From Gracilibacillus kekensis (lineage in GTDB: Bacteria; Bacillota; Bacilli; Bacillales; Amphibacillaceae): a stretch of 64,000 nucleotides of DNA. Positions within the stretch are counted from its first letter, which is position 1, and each line of letters begins with the position of its first letter. Location: assembly GCF_900143085.1 (NCBI RefSeq), contig NZ_FRCZ01000001.1:1054001-1118000 (forward strand), written 5' to 3'. Shown here piece by piece: positions 26,577 through 36,369 of the stretch. Position numbers and translations under genes: made by a program. Under the pieces are notes generated by a model. That model did no database searches. It was not told the DNA's origin and saw only the letters and a program-made list of their open reading frames with translations.

Positions 26577-27390
26577 CTTTAGAAACTCTTATCCTTTCGT
26601 TAGGGAAATACTTTTTAAAATACTTTCTCACCTTGATATGCAAATCTTTCTCATACCACTTTTCTAAGCCATTTTCTTGGAATAACTTAGGCATACCTAA
26701 TTGCTCAGACCGCTTCCCCATCGATCCATCCCCGATGCTAAGCGTATCAATCCAAATATGATCAACTTTGCCTCTTAAGACTTTTGGAAATTCGGGGGTA
26801 AATGGCAACACGGGAGATATGGACGCTTGCGTTTCCAATCCCGAATCATGAAGTTCGTTCATCACTTTTAAACGCAATTTAATTCCTGGTGCATAGGGAG
26901 CAAAAATCCTTTTTATATCTTCTCTATCTGTTTCGATGGTCATCGATATCAGAAGTTTGCATTTTTTATTTAATTGAATGAGTAGATCCAAATCCCTTTT
27001 GATCAACGGGCCTCTTGTTTGAATTTGGAGAAAATCGGGAGGATATTCAATCATTGCTTCTAATAGACCTCGTGTAATCTCAGCTTTCCGTTCAATCGGC
27101 TGATATGGATCTGTGGCAGAAGACATAAAAATATTTACTGTTTTTGATTTTTTCCGCAACTTTTGAATTTCATTTATATAATTGTCCGCTGCATTTGTTT
27201 TAATATCGACCCACTCACCCCAAGGGATATCCTTAAAGCGTTGGATCGGCATTTCTCTCACATAGCAGTACAAACATGAAAAGCCGCAGCCGCTGTACGG
27301 ATTTAGCGAATGAGTAAACCCGACATCTAAATATCCTTTTGCTTCTGTTAAAATCTTTTTTGCATTGGTTTCTTTTAGTTCTGTCTTCAT
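26557..27390 (-). CDS. SPL-family radical SAM protein
   Basis: 277 residues. The iron-sulfur motif CGFSCLYC (CxxxCxxC, Cys35, 39 and 42) follows SLNPYSGC, as in the spore photoproduct lyase-like group. Downstream segments are VNIFMSSATDPYQPIERK and LIQLNKKCKLLISMTIETD. Shorter than true SplB (about 340) and belongs to the group often annotated as SPL family radical SAM protein. Substrate unknown; DNA repair is only a guess. Start has AGAGGTG upstream. Confidence 0.85.
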   Translation of the reverse strand: MKTELKETNAKKILTEAKGYLDVGFTHSLNPYSGCGFSCLYCYVREMPIQRFKDIPWGEWVDIKTNAADNYINEIQKLRKKSKTVNIFMSSATDPYQPIERKAEITRGLLEAMIEYPPDFLQIQTRGPLIKRDLDLLIQLNKKCKLLISMTIETDREDIKRIFAPYAPGIKLRLKVMNELHDSGLETQASISPVLPFTPEFPKVLRGKVDHIWIDTLSIGDGSMGKRSEQLGMPKLFQENGLEKWYEKDLHIKVRKYFKKYFPNERIRVSKEEAFPR

Positions 27391-27460
27391 TTCACACCTC
27401 TTTCCCTTACTCTTTTAATTAGTATAACACATAACACGAACATATATTCTGTTTAATATA

Positions 27461-27493
27461 AAAAAACTGACTCTTCTTTGCTGAGCCAGTTTA
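27461..27493 (-). terminator. Terminator after the DUF3231 gene
   Basis: On the minus strand AAACTGGCTC, a 9-base loop, and GAGTCAGTTT form a stem with one G-T pair followed by TTTTTATA. It lies about 10 bases after the stop. Confidence 0.75.
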
Positions 27494-27501
27494 AGAAATT
27501 G

Positions 27502-28050
27502 CTATTGGTTCGGAAGTCCACTAGGTACATAATAGGGAGGAACTTTAATCCAACCTCTTTTTCGCATGAGTGGCATATAGTAGGTACTAAACTTGACTCG
27601 CACTGCTAAAAAGTCATACCACATAGCTCCAATGTCCGTTCGCAGAGATTGACTGAGACCCACTCCACAAATTGAAATGGCTGAAGTTAATTTCAACACT
27701 ACACCATTCGCAATTTCATCATCCGTCAATTTAACACCTAAGGGAATATCTTTAGTGTCGGAGTTTGTTTTTGGTTCAGTGGTTGGCGGTAAACTAATGC
27801 CTTCCTCTCTAAATAGCTTTTTGATTTTTTTGGCTTGTTTGTCACAATCATGCCAGCTATGCTTTATCGCTTCTCGTAATTCGTCATCTGATGTTGTATT
27901 TAAACCGATTTCGACAAAACGGTTTGCTTCCTCCAGAAGTGTTAAATATGTCCACAAATTCATTACTTCTCCTACATGCAAGGGGTTTTTAGGTTCATCA
28001 TCCGTAACTGTCTTCACTATATTTGCAAGCGATTCACCTATATTTGTCAT
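27502..28050 (-). CDS. DUF3231 family protein
   Basis: 182 residues resembling one half of a DUF3231 repeat protein, common in spore formers (HVGEVMNLWTYLTLLEEANRF, GVKLTDDEIANGVVLKL, RKRGWIKVPPYYVPSG). Such proteins have a ferritin-like helical fold and unknown role, and are often near sporulation or germination genes, as here. Typical members are near 170 or 330 residues, so this is a single-domain form. Start after AAAGGAG. Confidence 0.82.
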   Translation of the reverse strand: MTNIGESLANIVKTVTDDEPKNPLHVGEVMNLWTYLTLLEEANRFVEIGLNTTSDDELREAIKHSWHDCDKQAKKIKKLFREEGISLPPTTEPKTNSDTKDIPLGVKLTDDEIANGVVLKLTSAISICGVGLSQSLRTDIGAMWYDFLAVRVKFSTYYMPLMRKRGWIKVPPYYVPSGLPNQ

Positions 28051-28211
28051 TCGCCCAACTCCTTTTTAGGCTTATGGTTTGCTTATACTAATATTTTAAA
28101 CCTTAAAAATTATATGGATAGTTAACAAAATTTTGGTGTAATTCTATTTCTGTTGTGAATACTAACTATCATATGAATTTTAATACGTGACATAAAGGGT
28201 CAGGTGTTGCC

Positions 28212-29726
28212 ATGTTTAGAAAAAAGAGACAAAGACAAACCAAAAATTATGAAACGGTAGAAAAATCGATAAGTGACATACTTGAAAAGGCCAAGAAGTC
28301 CAGTGATTTCACCACAATTTCGCCATTTGAAGATAATTCATTACAAATAAGTTTTTATAAAACACTGATCGATGCAAGCATCCTTAAAGAGTCTATTTTA
28401 CCCTATCTTAAGAAAGAAACTACTGCGATTATACAACTTTCGGAATTAAAAAAAGTTATTCCTATTGAAGGAATTAACATCACAAATGACCTTGCTGTCG
28501 TGGATAAGGGGTTACACGATGGGGCAGTTGTCATTTATTTTAGAGAAAAAAATAATGAATTCGCACTCCTGGATATTAATTACCCTCGATTGGGACAACG
28601 GGAAACAAACGATACACAAAATGAGTTTAGTGTGATTGGTCCAAAAGTAGGTTTTATTGAGGATCTTACTACAAATCTTCATTTAATCAGAAATCACCTA
28701 AATACCTCTGATCTGATTTTTGAGGAGCTTGTTATTGACACAAGGGCAAGAACAAAAGTAACCATTGCCTATTTAGATGGCGTTACTAATCCTGAGTACG
28801 TAAACACTGCAAAGCAGAGGTTGGAAAAGCTTGATATCGATGTCTCATTTGACAATACACAATTAGAGCAACTGATATCGGATGATACGTCAACACCTTT
28901 TCCTTTATTTATATCAACAGAACGAGTCGATAGGGCAGTGGGGTCACTTGTTAACGGACAAGTAGTTATCATTAGTGATAAATCCTCTTATGCTGTTATT
29001 GGACCGGTAAACCTGATGGAATTTTTCTCAAACCCCGAGGATTTTTATCTGCCATCCATCGTGGCGTCTTTCTTTAAATTAATTCGCATCTTTGGAATGA
29101 TATTTTCCATATTTGCTACTTCCTTTTATGTTGCGATCTTAACCTTTCACTTTGAAGTGATACCAAAGGATTTATTAGGACCTATTATCATTTCAAGGGC
29201 AAATGTTCCGTTTCCACCTGTAATAGAAGTTTTATTTTTGGAAATTACGATTGACTTATTGAGAGAAGCTGGGGCCAGACTACCAGCAAAAATTGGACAA
29301 ACCCTTGGGATTGTTGGTGGAATCGTGATTGGCCAGGCAACAGTGGAAGCAGCGCTCACCAGTAGTATTTTATTAATTATTGTAGCACTTGCAGCACTGT
29401 CATCCTTTACAACACCGATATATAAAATGTCGAATGCGGTACGACTGTTGCGGTACCCTTTTATCCTGCTTGCAGCTATATGGGGAGGCTTCGGTATATA
29501 TGTAGGTGTGCTTTTTTTGATTGCTCATCTCACCCGCCTTAAATCATTAGGGGTCCCACTATTACTTCCGCTTTATCCCTATCGAAAAGGTGGTGTTATG
29601 AAATCCTTTGTCACGCTTAACACATCAAAACACGATAAACGCCCTTGGTATTTACGACCTTTAAGTTTAAAGAAATTTTCTCCTGTTTCTGATAAAGACC
29701 CAAAGGATGGGTTGAATCATGAATAA
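28212..29726 (+). CDS. gerA: Spore germination protein, GerA family A subunit
   Basis: 504 residues. N-terminal soluble region (about 1-285) and a C-terminal membrane domain with five or six helices (about 290-440), including PFPPVIEVLFLEITIDLLREAG and IVGGIVIGQATVEAA, diagnostic of GerAA-type subunits. It forms the nutrient germinant receptor in the inner spore membrane with the C and B subunits encoded next. The start is chosen at an ATG after TCAGGTG. First gene of a three-gene operon (A-C-B order). Expression in the forespore is expected from the family; no clear sigma-G promoter was identified. Confidence 0.93.
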   Translation: MFRKKRQRQTKNYETVEKSISDILEKAKKSSDFTTISPFEDNSLQISFYKTLIDASILKESILPYLKKETTAIIQLSELKKVIPIEGINITNDLAVVDKGLHDGAVVIYFREKNNEFALLDINYPRLGQRETNDTQNEFSVIGPKVGFIEDLTTNLHLIRNHLNTSDLIFEELVIDTRARTKVTIAYLDGVTNPEYVNTAKQRLEKLDIDVSFDNTQLEQLISDDTSTPFPLFISTERVDRAVGSLVNGQVVIISDKSSYAVIGPVNLMEFFSNPEDFYLPSIVASFFKLIRIFGMIFSIFATSFYVAILTFHFEVIPKDLLGPIIISRANVPFPPVIEVLFLEITIDLLREAGARLPAKIGQTLGIVGGIVIGQATVEAALTSSILLIIVALAALSSFTTPIYKMSNAVRLLRYPFILLAAIWGGFGIYVGVLFLIAHLTRLKSLGVPLLLPLYPYRKGGVMKSFVTLNTSKHDKRPWYLRPLSLKKFSPVSDKDPKDGLNHE

Positions 29727-29755
29727 TTCTTCTATAGAGAAGGACTGAGTAAAAG

Positions 29756-30847
29756 ATGAAAAAGTGGAAGAAGCAACAAGTTTTGTGCTTACTACTGGTT
29801 TGTATGGTTGTTCTTTTTGGATGTTCCAGAACAAGAATCATCGACAAACTTGGTATTGTCCATGTCTTTGGCTTCGATCAAGCAGAAAACGGTGAACTTA
29901 TAGGAACGGCGTTAATCCCTGACTATACTTCGAGTAAAGAAGGAGGCCAAATTAAATCGATAGAAGAGCAAGTACCCACAGGGGGATTATTTGCTCCTAG
30001 GATGTCAACACACACAAGTACCCCTATTGAACTTGCTAAAATCAGGGTGGTGCTCTTTGGTAAAAACTATGCGGAATCAGGTATTCAACATATGATAGAC
30101 CGATTTATTATTAACCCTCAAATCGGGACACAGCTTCAAATTGCCGCATCTACACATTCTGCCAAGGAAACGTTGAATGCCTTCAAACAGGAAAAATCGC
30201 TGACTCTTGCGGAAAGGTTGCAACACAATATGGAAAGACAGTATCTGCCTTATACAAATCTACACTATTTTTTAAATCACTTTTACGGGGAAGGAACAGA
30301 TGCTTACGTTCCGATGTTAACTTTAGATGATCAAAACCGGGTAAAGGTGGATGGGATTGGAGTGTTTAAAGAGGATCAATTAAAACTTCATCTAAATCCG
30401 GATCAAACCACTTTATTTTCATATGTGAAAAGTGAAAGCTCACAGGCAACCTATAGAATACAACATCGTGAAGATGAGCAAAAAGAAATCATTACTTTTC
30501 GGTCCTTCAAAACTAAAAGCAATTGGGATTGGAATCAGAAAGAGAAACAATTAAAGCTTCATTTACAATTAAGCGTAACCCTCACTCAAATTCCTGATCG
30601 ATTTGATCTTGAAAAAACGAAGGATACCTCAGAAATGGAGAAAATAGTTGAAAAAGATTTAGAAAAAGGGCTGGCGGACTTATTTGCTATCCTTCAAGAA
30701 AATGAAGTGGATCCTGTTGGAATTGGGAATATCGTACGATCACAGGACAGGTCGTGGGAGGAAGAAACGTTCTATAAGGATTATGCCTCCTTACCCATAA
30801 GTGTCGATGTCAATTTAAAGATCATACATTCTGGCCTTGAAGGCTAA
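29756..30847 (+). CDS. gerC: Ger(x)C family germinant receptor lipoprotein
   Basis: 363 residues. Lipoprotein signal with lipobox FGC (Cys about 23, LLVCMVVLFGCSRTR) and the family opening IIDKLGIVHVFGFDQ. The rest is the three-domain GerC fold (YLPYTNLHYFLNHFYGEGTDAYVPM). It sits on the outer face of the inner spore membrane and is needed for receptor function. 29 bases after gerA; its end overlaps the open frame of the B subunit. Confidence 0.92.
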   Translation: MKKWKKQQVLCLLLVCMVVLFGCSRTRIIDKLGIVHVFGFDQAENGELIGTALIPDYTSSKEGGQIKSIEEQVPTGGLFAPRMSTHTSTPIELAKIRVVLFGKNYAESGIQHMIDRFIINPQIGTQLQIAASTHSAKETLNAFKQEKSLTLAERLQHNMERQYLPYTNLHYFLNHFYGEGTDAYVPMLTLDDQNRVKVDGIGVFKEDQLKLHLNPDQTTLFSYVKSESSQATYRIQHREDEQKEIITFRSFKTKSNWDWNQKEKQLKLHLQLSVTLTQIPDRFDLEKTKDTSEMEKIVEKDLEKGLADLFAILQENEVDPVGIGNIVRSQDRSWEEETFYKDYASLPISVDVNLKIIHSGLEG

Positions 30848-30866
30848 CTCATTAGGATGGATTACT

Positions 30867-31955
30867 ATGAACTCCAACGTAAAAGTTAATAAAATGGTAT
30901 CGCCTTACTTACTATTTTTTTTGATACATTCCACACAGACAGGGGTCATGGTTTTATCATTTCAATCGGATATCATTAAGGGAGCCGGCCATAATGCATG
31001 GCTTTCTATCTTTGCAATAGGAATCATCATGCATGTTATTTTTTTAATGCTGTTAGCTATCTTAAAAAAATCAAGTGCAGGAGACCTCCTTTCCTTCCAT
31101 ACGGATGTGTTTGGGAAGTTTTTCGGTGGCTTTTTAAATGTTGTCATTGCGATCTATTTTGCGATGCTTAGTCTCTACGTTTTTCATACCTATATCGACA
31201 TTCTCCAGTTATGGGTCTTTGATGGTATCCGTAGCTGGGAGTTCTCCCTGCTTTTAATTGTTCTTGTTTTTTATATTGTTTCTGGAGGATTTCGTAGTAT
31301 TACGGCAATTGCTTTTTGGGGTGTAATAATACCAAGCTTCTTGTTGTTAACATTGGTTTATTTAGTTAATTTTGCTGAGACGACCTATCTTTTACCTTTG
31401 ATGCAATTTGGAATGAACGACTTTTATATCTCTATGAAAGAAGCCGCACCACTTTTTTTTGGTTTCGAGACGGCTCTTATTTATTTTCCTTTTATTAAAG
31501 ATAGGAAAAAGGCAACTAAGTGGGGACACTTGGCAATAATTTACTCCACGTTTCTATATGTGTCAATTACGATTGTCACTTTCTTGTTTTTTTCACAAGG
31601 TAAGCTAGAACATTTACCATGGCCCACTCTGACTATGATAAAAATAATTAAGCTACCTTTTTTAGAGCGCTTTGAGTTTATTTTTATTTTCACCTGGTTA
31701 TTAGTGGTTATGCCTGTGCTTTGTATCTATCTCTGGTCGGCTATCAGATCCATTAAATCGACGATTCCTAAAGTAAAACCAACATACGTATTGATTGGTT
31801 TTCTTGCGGTATTTTATCTTTTTAACAGTCTATTATTTGAAATAAAATATTCTTATCTGTTGGAAAAAATGGTTAGTTACAGCGGGCTAACCTTTATCTT
31901 CGGTTACATTCCATTGCTTTTTTTAATTTCTATTTTTAAGAAAAAGGTAAACTGA
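30867..31955 (+). CDS. gerB: Spore germination protein, GerB-type permease
   Basis: About 362 residues, ten predicted membrane helices, of the GerAB/amino acid permease family (SPYLLFFLIHSTQTGVMVLSFQSDIIKGAG, AAPLFFGFETALIYFPFI). It binds the germinant in the membrane. The start is placed at the ATG at 30867 because TTAGGATGG precedes it; the frame also opens at 30837 but without a ribosome binding site. Last gene of the operon, 19 bases after gerC. Confidence 0.9.
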   Translation: MNSNVKVNKMVSPYLLFFLIHSTQTGVMVLSFQSDIIKGAGHNAWLSIFAIGIIMHVIFLMLLAILKKSSAGDLLSFHTDVFGKFFGGFLNVVIAIYFAMLSLYVFHTYIDILQLWVFDGIRSWEFSLLLIVLVFYIVSGGFRSITAIAFWGVIIPSFLLLTLVYLVNFAETTYLLPLMQFGMNDFYISMKEAAPLFFGFETALIYFPFIKDRKKATKWGHLAIIYSTFLYVSITIVTFLFFSQGKLEHLPWPTLTMIKIIKLPFLERFEFIFIFTWLLVVMPVLCIYLWSAIRSIKSTIPKVKPTYVLIGFLAVFYLFNSLLFEIKYSYLLEKMVSYSGLTFIFGYIPLLFLISIFKKKVN

Positions 31956-31992
31956 TATCATTTATAACAAGGTCGTTTCGCTAGTAATTCCA

Positions 31993-32607
31993 TTAGTCTT
32001 GTAAATTCTTTCTCATCAGAGATGCCACTTGTAGATTATCCTGAATTGGAGAGGTTTCCAGGTTCTTAATAATTAACTCTTGTCTTTGAACAGTATGGTT
32101 TTGGCTTAATTTCGCTTTTGCTTCAATTTTTGAAATTTCTATTCTAAAGGCTACAATTCCTTTCATCATTCCATCGATAAAACCAGATGGAATATCATCT
32201 AAATTGTATGGAGAATCAGAGCGTTCATATTTATTTACCAGTTCATTTAAAGAATCGAATATTACCTTTCGATCTTCAACAATCTCAAGCGTTCCATATA
32301 CGTGGATAGACGCATAATTCCAGGTAGGTACTGCTTTGTCTGTTTCGTACCAGGTAGGTGATATATAACAATGTGGACCTTGAAATACCACCAGGACTTG
32401 TTGGTTAAGAGCATCCTTCCAATGTTCGTTAGGTCGTGCAAAATGACCGTATAAAGCATTTTCTGATTTATTTAACATCACAGGAAGATGCGTAGCATTG
32501 GGCTCCCCTTGATGCTGAGAGAACAAAGTTGCAAATCCGTATTTGTCAATAAAATCATAGATAAGTTCCTTATCATCCATTCTAAAATGTCTAGGTATAT
32601 ACATCAT
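31993..32607 (-). CDS. paiB: PaiB-type FMN-binding negative transcriptional regulator
   Basis: 204 residues, full length, with the family opening MYIPRHFRMDDKELIYDFIDKYGFATLFS, the flavin-split-barrel core HLPVMLN and GPHCYISPTWYE, and VPTWNYASIHVYG. In B. subtilis paiAB down-regulates sporulation and degradative enzyme genes. Here paiB follows a frameshifted paiA and a MarR gene on the same strand, probably one operon. Confidence 0.92.
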   Translation of the reverse strand: MMYIPRHFRMDDKELIYDFIDKYGFATLFSQHQGEPNATHLPVMLNKSENALYGHFARPNEHWKDALNQQVLVVFQGPHCYISPTWYETDKAVPTWNYASIHVYGTLEIVEDRKVIFDSLNELVNKYERSDSPYNLDDIPSGFIDGMMKGIVAFRIEISKIEAKAKLSQNHTVQRQELIIKNLETSPIQDNLQVASLMRKNLQD

Positions 32608-32627
32608 CGTCCACCTCTTTTTAAAAA

Positions 32628-33145
<518 letters not shown>

Positions 33146-33167
33146 TTCTACCAGTCGCTCCTTACCA

Positions 33168-33620
33168 TCAATAATTTCTCTTGTTCCCTTTTTTTACATA
33201 TTCCCAGTCTTTTTCTATATTTTTTCTTACTCTTTGAAGGAGATTTGATACGGTTTCTATTTCTTGTTCGGATAATCCTTCTAATGCAACAGTATTGGAA
33301 TAATCATTTTCTCTCTTTATAAAAGGATAGACCTTTTCCCCTTTTTCTGTGGGAAAAAGCTTCTTTATTTTTTTGTTATGCTGATCTTCTTTCTTTTCAA
33401 TAAAGCCATTGATTTCGAGCTTTTTTATTGATCGAGCTGCTGTTGTTCGGTCTACTTTTATCATTTCAGCTACTTTTTCCTGTATGATGCCAGGGTTTTC
33501 GCAAATTCGCACGAGGTACAAATATTGCCCCTTCGCAAGCTCATATTCTTTAAACTCTATATTACTGATCGAATCTAATGCCCTCGCTATCATTCCAATC
33601 TCGCGCAGTATTTCACTCAT
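33168..33620 (-). CDS. MarR family transcriptional regulator
   Basis: About 150 residues. Winged helix at about 50-115 (IIQEKVAEMIKVDRTTAARSIKKLEINGFIEKKEDQHNKKIKKLFPTEKG) flanked by helices for dimerisation. The start is placed at the ATG at 33620 (MSEILREIG), with GGGGAGG upstream; a longer frame to 33656 would run into the operator. Upstream lies a palindrome at 33637-33658. It is followed by paiA and paiB on the same strand, so it probably regulates them and itself. Confidence 0.88.
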   Translation of the reverse strand: MSEILREIGMIARALDSISNIEFKEYELAKGQYLYLVRICENPGIIQEKVAEMIKVDRTTAARSIKKLEINGFIEKKEDQHNKKIKKLFPTEKGEKVYPFIKRENDYSNTVALEGLSEQEIETVSNLLQRVRKNIEKDWEYVKKGNKRNY

Positions 33621-33636
33621 AACGGCCTCCCCTGAA

Positions 33637-33658
33637 TTTTGTTGCAAATACAACAAAA
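33637..33658. promoter_or_regulatory. Palindromic MarR operator
   Basis: Perfect 8-bp arms TTTTGTTG and CAACAAAA separated by CAAATA, 17 bases before the marR start. A further half-site TTTGCAACAAA lies at about 33692-33702. Fits autoregulation. Confidence 0.65.
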
Positions 33659-33700
33659 CAATTATGTTTACTATACTCTACTTTTATTTCGTTTGCAACA

Positions 33701-33729
33701 AAAAAAGGATCAAAAAATTGATCCTTTAT
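33701..33729 (-). terminator. Terminator after the MFS gene
   Basis: On the minus strand AAAGGATCAA, a TTTT loop and TTGATCCTTT form a 10-bp stem followed by TTTTG. It lies about 12 bases after the stop. Confidence 0.82.
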
Positions 33730-33740
33730 AACGCTCCATT

Positions 33741-34955
33741 TCATTTGTTTTTAAGCGTATGCCAGTGTTCCCAGCTGGCCAGTACTGCCGTAAACATGAG
33801 AATCACAGCCCCGCCAATTACGACAGAATATTCGCCAGCCATTTCAATCAATAGAAAGCCCAAAGCTGGTCCTAATGCTGCTCCAAGATCTGACGCTGTT
33901 AAATAATGAGAGATGATTGCATTTTTTTTGAAATGTACGGTGTAATCTGTAACGAAAGCGTCCAACAAAGTTGATACGATAGTAGCTGTGACTAATAGAA
34001 TAATGACAGCAAACAGCCAAGCTACCGTCGGAATAAATGCAGGGAGTATTAAAAACAAACCAGACGCCACTACAAGCGTTGGTATTAGAAGGATCAACTT
34101 AGACCCTATTTTATCTGCCTTACGCCCAATCCAGGGTGCTATCACCGGTTCTAATCCCCATCTGAAACCTTGCAATATCCCAGTCCACGCAGCTGCACCC
34201 AAACCACCTAAGAAGATAGTGGTTAAATCTTCTTGAAAAACGATCCAATAGCCTAATGTTGAGGTTAACACTCCTTGATATATCATAGATAATAACAACC
34301 CCATGGTGAGTAAAAATAAAAAGGTACGATTTCTTATGGTCTTCTGGTCAACAGGAGCTTTTTGGTTGTCTGGCTTTTCAGAAGCTATATCTTGTTGGTT
34401 ACGCATGTCACGTACTAAAAAAGGTATCAATACGGTTGCCAGGCAAGCAAAAACAAAAAATAGTGTTTCAGGTCCAAACAAGCTTGCTCCAATCCCGCCG
34501 AGCAGCATACCTGCCAAACTGCCAGTTCTTGATATACCATTATAGATGCCAGTCAATTGACCTGAGGCTAATTGCTGATTGGATGCTCCAACCGCATAAA
34601 CAACAGATAACTGTCCACCTTGCTTGAGAAAGGACCAGGCAATTCCCCAAACAATTCTTGAGATTAATAGCCAAAGGAAAGTCTCCAAAATACCATATGA
34701 AAGTGTGGTAATGATCGATAAGATCAATCCAATGAACAAGCCTTGCCGAATGGTAAAATACTGATAGAACATTTTGACAAAAGGATGAATGGGAATCCGT
34801 ACAAATCGATTGACTGCAAGCAAAACACCAACCTCCCAAAGCGAATTCAATCCAAATAGCTCCGGGAAGATCGGGAGGACTACATAGAGCATGGAATCCC
34901 CCAATAAACTCACTGCAGTTATGAAAGCAATCAGCTTAATGTGTGTCTTTGACAC
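33741..34955 (-). CDS. MFS transporter of the SigZ-like cluster
   Basis: About 404 residues, twelve helices, with the MFS loop 2-3 region poorly conserved. The likely start is a GTG at 34955 (SKTHIKLIAFITAVSLLGDSMLYVVLP) with GAGGAG eight bases upstream. The ATG at 34991 lies inside the upstream gene. The start is 17 bases from the oxidoreductase stop, so they form one unit. Exporter of unknown substrate. From its neighbours (FAD oxidoreductase, Cys-rich protein, metal-type sigma factor) I infer efflux of an oxidised or conjugated toxic compound such as an organoarsenical. Confidence 0.8.
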   Translation of the reverse strand: MSKTHIKLIAFITAVSLLGDSMLYVVLPIFPELFGLNSLWEVGVLLAVNRFVRIPIHPFVKMFYQYFTIRQGLFIGLILSIITTLSYGILETFLWLLISRIVWGIAWSFLKQGGQLSVVYAVGASNQQLASGQLTGIYNGISRTGSLAGMLLGGIGASLFGPETLFFVFACLATVLIPFLVRDMRNQQDIASEKPDNQKAPVDQKTIRNRTFLFLLTMGLLLSMIYQGVLTSTLGYWIVFQEDLTTIFLGGLGAAAWTGILQGFRWGLEPVIAPWIGRKADKIGSKLILLIPTLVVASGLFLILPAFIPTVAWLFAVIILLVTATIVSTLLDAFVTDYTVHFKKNAIISHYLTASDLGAALGPALGFLLIEMAGEYSVVIGGAVILMFTAVLASWEHWHTLKNK

Positions 34956-34971
34956 GGGATGCTCCTCATTT

Positions 34972-36228
34972 CTAGCTCTCAGGGACACCACACACTCCTG
35001 TTTCTGGCAGTTGTAACTCTACTTTAAGGGAAGCTTCCCAATCACCTGCAAAAGCCGCTGCAATACTTCTGACCTGCTCATATCCTGTTGCCATCAAAAA
35101 GGTAGGTGCGCGCCCATAGCTCTTAGACCCCACGATATAAAAATTCTTTTCAGGCTGTCTCAGCTCCGCTTCACCGTGAGCTCTAACAGTCCCACAACTG
35201 TGGACATTCGGATCAATCAGTTCCGCCAGAGCTGGTACACTCTCCAGAGCATGATCCGCCTGATAACGTAGTTCGCGATGATAAGAGAAATCAGGTCTAG
35301 CCCCGGTATTAACAATAATTTCATCTACGCCTTCAATCTGGGCTGTTTGATGGCCGGTCAGTCCTTTTATCTGAAGCTTGTCACCTTCTGATTTAACTCT
35401 ATCGATACGAAAAGGGGAATGGACTTCTACGCGACCTTCTTTAACCAGTAATCGCGCCTTAGTACCCAGGGCACCTCGGGCGGGAAGCGCGTCATCTTCT
35501 CCTCCACCGTACGCTTCGTTAGCTGTTTTTTTACGCAACACCCATAAAATTTTCGTTTCCGGTACTTCCTCTTTTAAACGATCCAGCTCTAGTAATGAAT
35601 TAATAGCAGAATGGCCACTTCCGACGACAGCTACGACTTTCCCGGCATATCGTGACCGATGTACACCTGTCGCTTCTGGAATTCCATAATAGATATGCGC
35701 TTTGTTATTATTTTCACCTATCGCGATATTTCCACTTGCACCTGCAGGATTAGGTGTCTCCCATGTGCCCGTTGCATCTATGACACCTGAAGCAAATACC
35801 TGATGAGTCTCCCCATCTTTTTCATAAATCACTTCGAATGGAAAGGTTTCTCTTCCTTTTGTTTTCATCTTATCAATACCATAACGTTGCAGAGCAACCA
35901 CACGACCACCCGTGATGATATGAGGCTTTATTTCTGGCAATTGCGCAAGTGGTTGTAAGTAATCCCTAACCATTTCTCCTCCCGTGGGCAGTTCTTCCTT
36001 AGGCGGTGACGTCCAGCCATGTGACACAAGCAACTCCTCCGCAACTCGGTCAATGGTATATTCCCATGGTGAAAAAAGACGTACATGCTTCCATTGCAGA
36101 AGACTGGGTCCAACCTCCTTTCCTTTTTCAATTAAAATGAAACTTTTATTCCTCTTAACTAAGTGTGCGGCAGCCGCCATGCCGACTGGACCACCACCTA
36201 TAATGGCAATTGGAAATGAACGTGACAT
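34972..36228 (-). CDS. FAD/NAD(P)-binding oxidoreductase (flavin monooxygenase-like, possibly ArsO type)
   Basis: 418 residues. N-terminal FAD site IIGGGPVGMAAAAHL (about 8-22) with Glu in LIEKGKEVGPS, an NAD(P) Rossmann motif VAVVGSGHSAINSLLEL (about 195-210), and a third conserved piece IIVNTGARPDFSYH. The group is annotated as NAD(P)-binding flavoprotein and in some actinobacteria lies in arsenic-resistance loci (ArsO). Proteins of that kind, as I recall, may carry a Cys-rich C-terminal tail after LPETGVC. This protein ends LPETGVCGVPES, and a separate Cys-rich protein is encoded nearby at 37020. Start has GAGGAAAATA upstream, and a SigZ-type promoter lies at 36268-36296. Confidence 0.75.
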   Translation of the reverse strand: MSRSFPIAIIGGGPVGMAAAAHLVKRNKSFILIEKGKEVGPSLLQWKHVRLFSPWEYTIDRVAEELLVSHGWTSPPKEELPTGGEMVRDYLQPLAQLPEIKPHIITGGRVVALQRYGIDKMKTKGRETFPFEVIYEKDGETHQVFASGVIDATGTWETPNPAGASGNIAIGENNNKAHIYYGIPEATGVHRSRYAGKVVAVVGSGHSAINSLLELDRLKEEVPETKILWVLRKKTANEAYGGGEDDALPARGALGTKARLLVKEGRVEVHSPFRIDRVKSEGDKLQIKGLTGHQTAQIEGVDEIIVNTGARPDFSYHRELRYQADHALESVPALAELIDPNVHSCGTVRAHGEAELRQPEKNFYIVGSKSYGRAPTFLMATGYEQVRSIAAAFAGDWEASLKVELQLPETGVCGVPES

Positions 36229-36267
36229 ATTATTTTCCTCCTAGCGTTTATTCTGTGTTCGTCTTAG

Positions 36268-36296
36268 AGGACGGTGTTATAATAAAAAAGACGCAA
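36268..36296 (-). promoter_or_regulatory. Candidate SigZ-dependent promoter of the oxidoreductase-MFS operon
   Basis: On the minus strand TTGCGT (36291-36296), 17 bases, CGTCCT (36268-36273). Same form as upstream of the sigma gene and the Cys-rich gene. About 40 bases before the start codon. CGTC is a common -10 core for ECF sigma factors. Confidence 0.62.
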
Positions 36297-36308
36297 TAGA
36301 TAATCCAG

Positions 36309-36337
36309 TTGCGTCCTTATCTGAAGAGATACGTCAT
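36309..36337 (+). promoter_or_regulatory. Candidate autoregulatory promoter of the SigZ-like gene
   Basis: TTGCGT (36309-36314), 17 bases, CGTCAT (36332-36337), 32 bases before the ATG. It is divergent from the promoter at 36268-36296, and the two -35 elements form the apparent hairpin ACGCAA...TTGCGT between them. Confidence 0.62.
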
Positions 36338-36369
36338 ATATAACAAAACTGTTATGGAGGAATCTTCTT

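Noticed and set aside
36290-36316. Hairpin GACGCAA...TTGCGTC with T-run upstream of the oxidoreductase, looking like a leader terminator
   Set aside because: The two arms are better explained as the -35 elements of two divergent promoters; the same TTGCGT recurs upstream of the Cys-rich gene without a partner arm.
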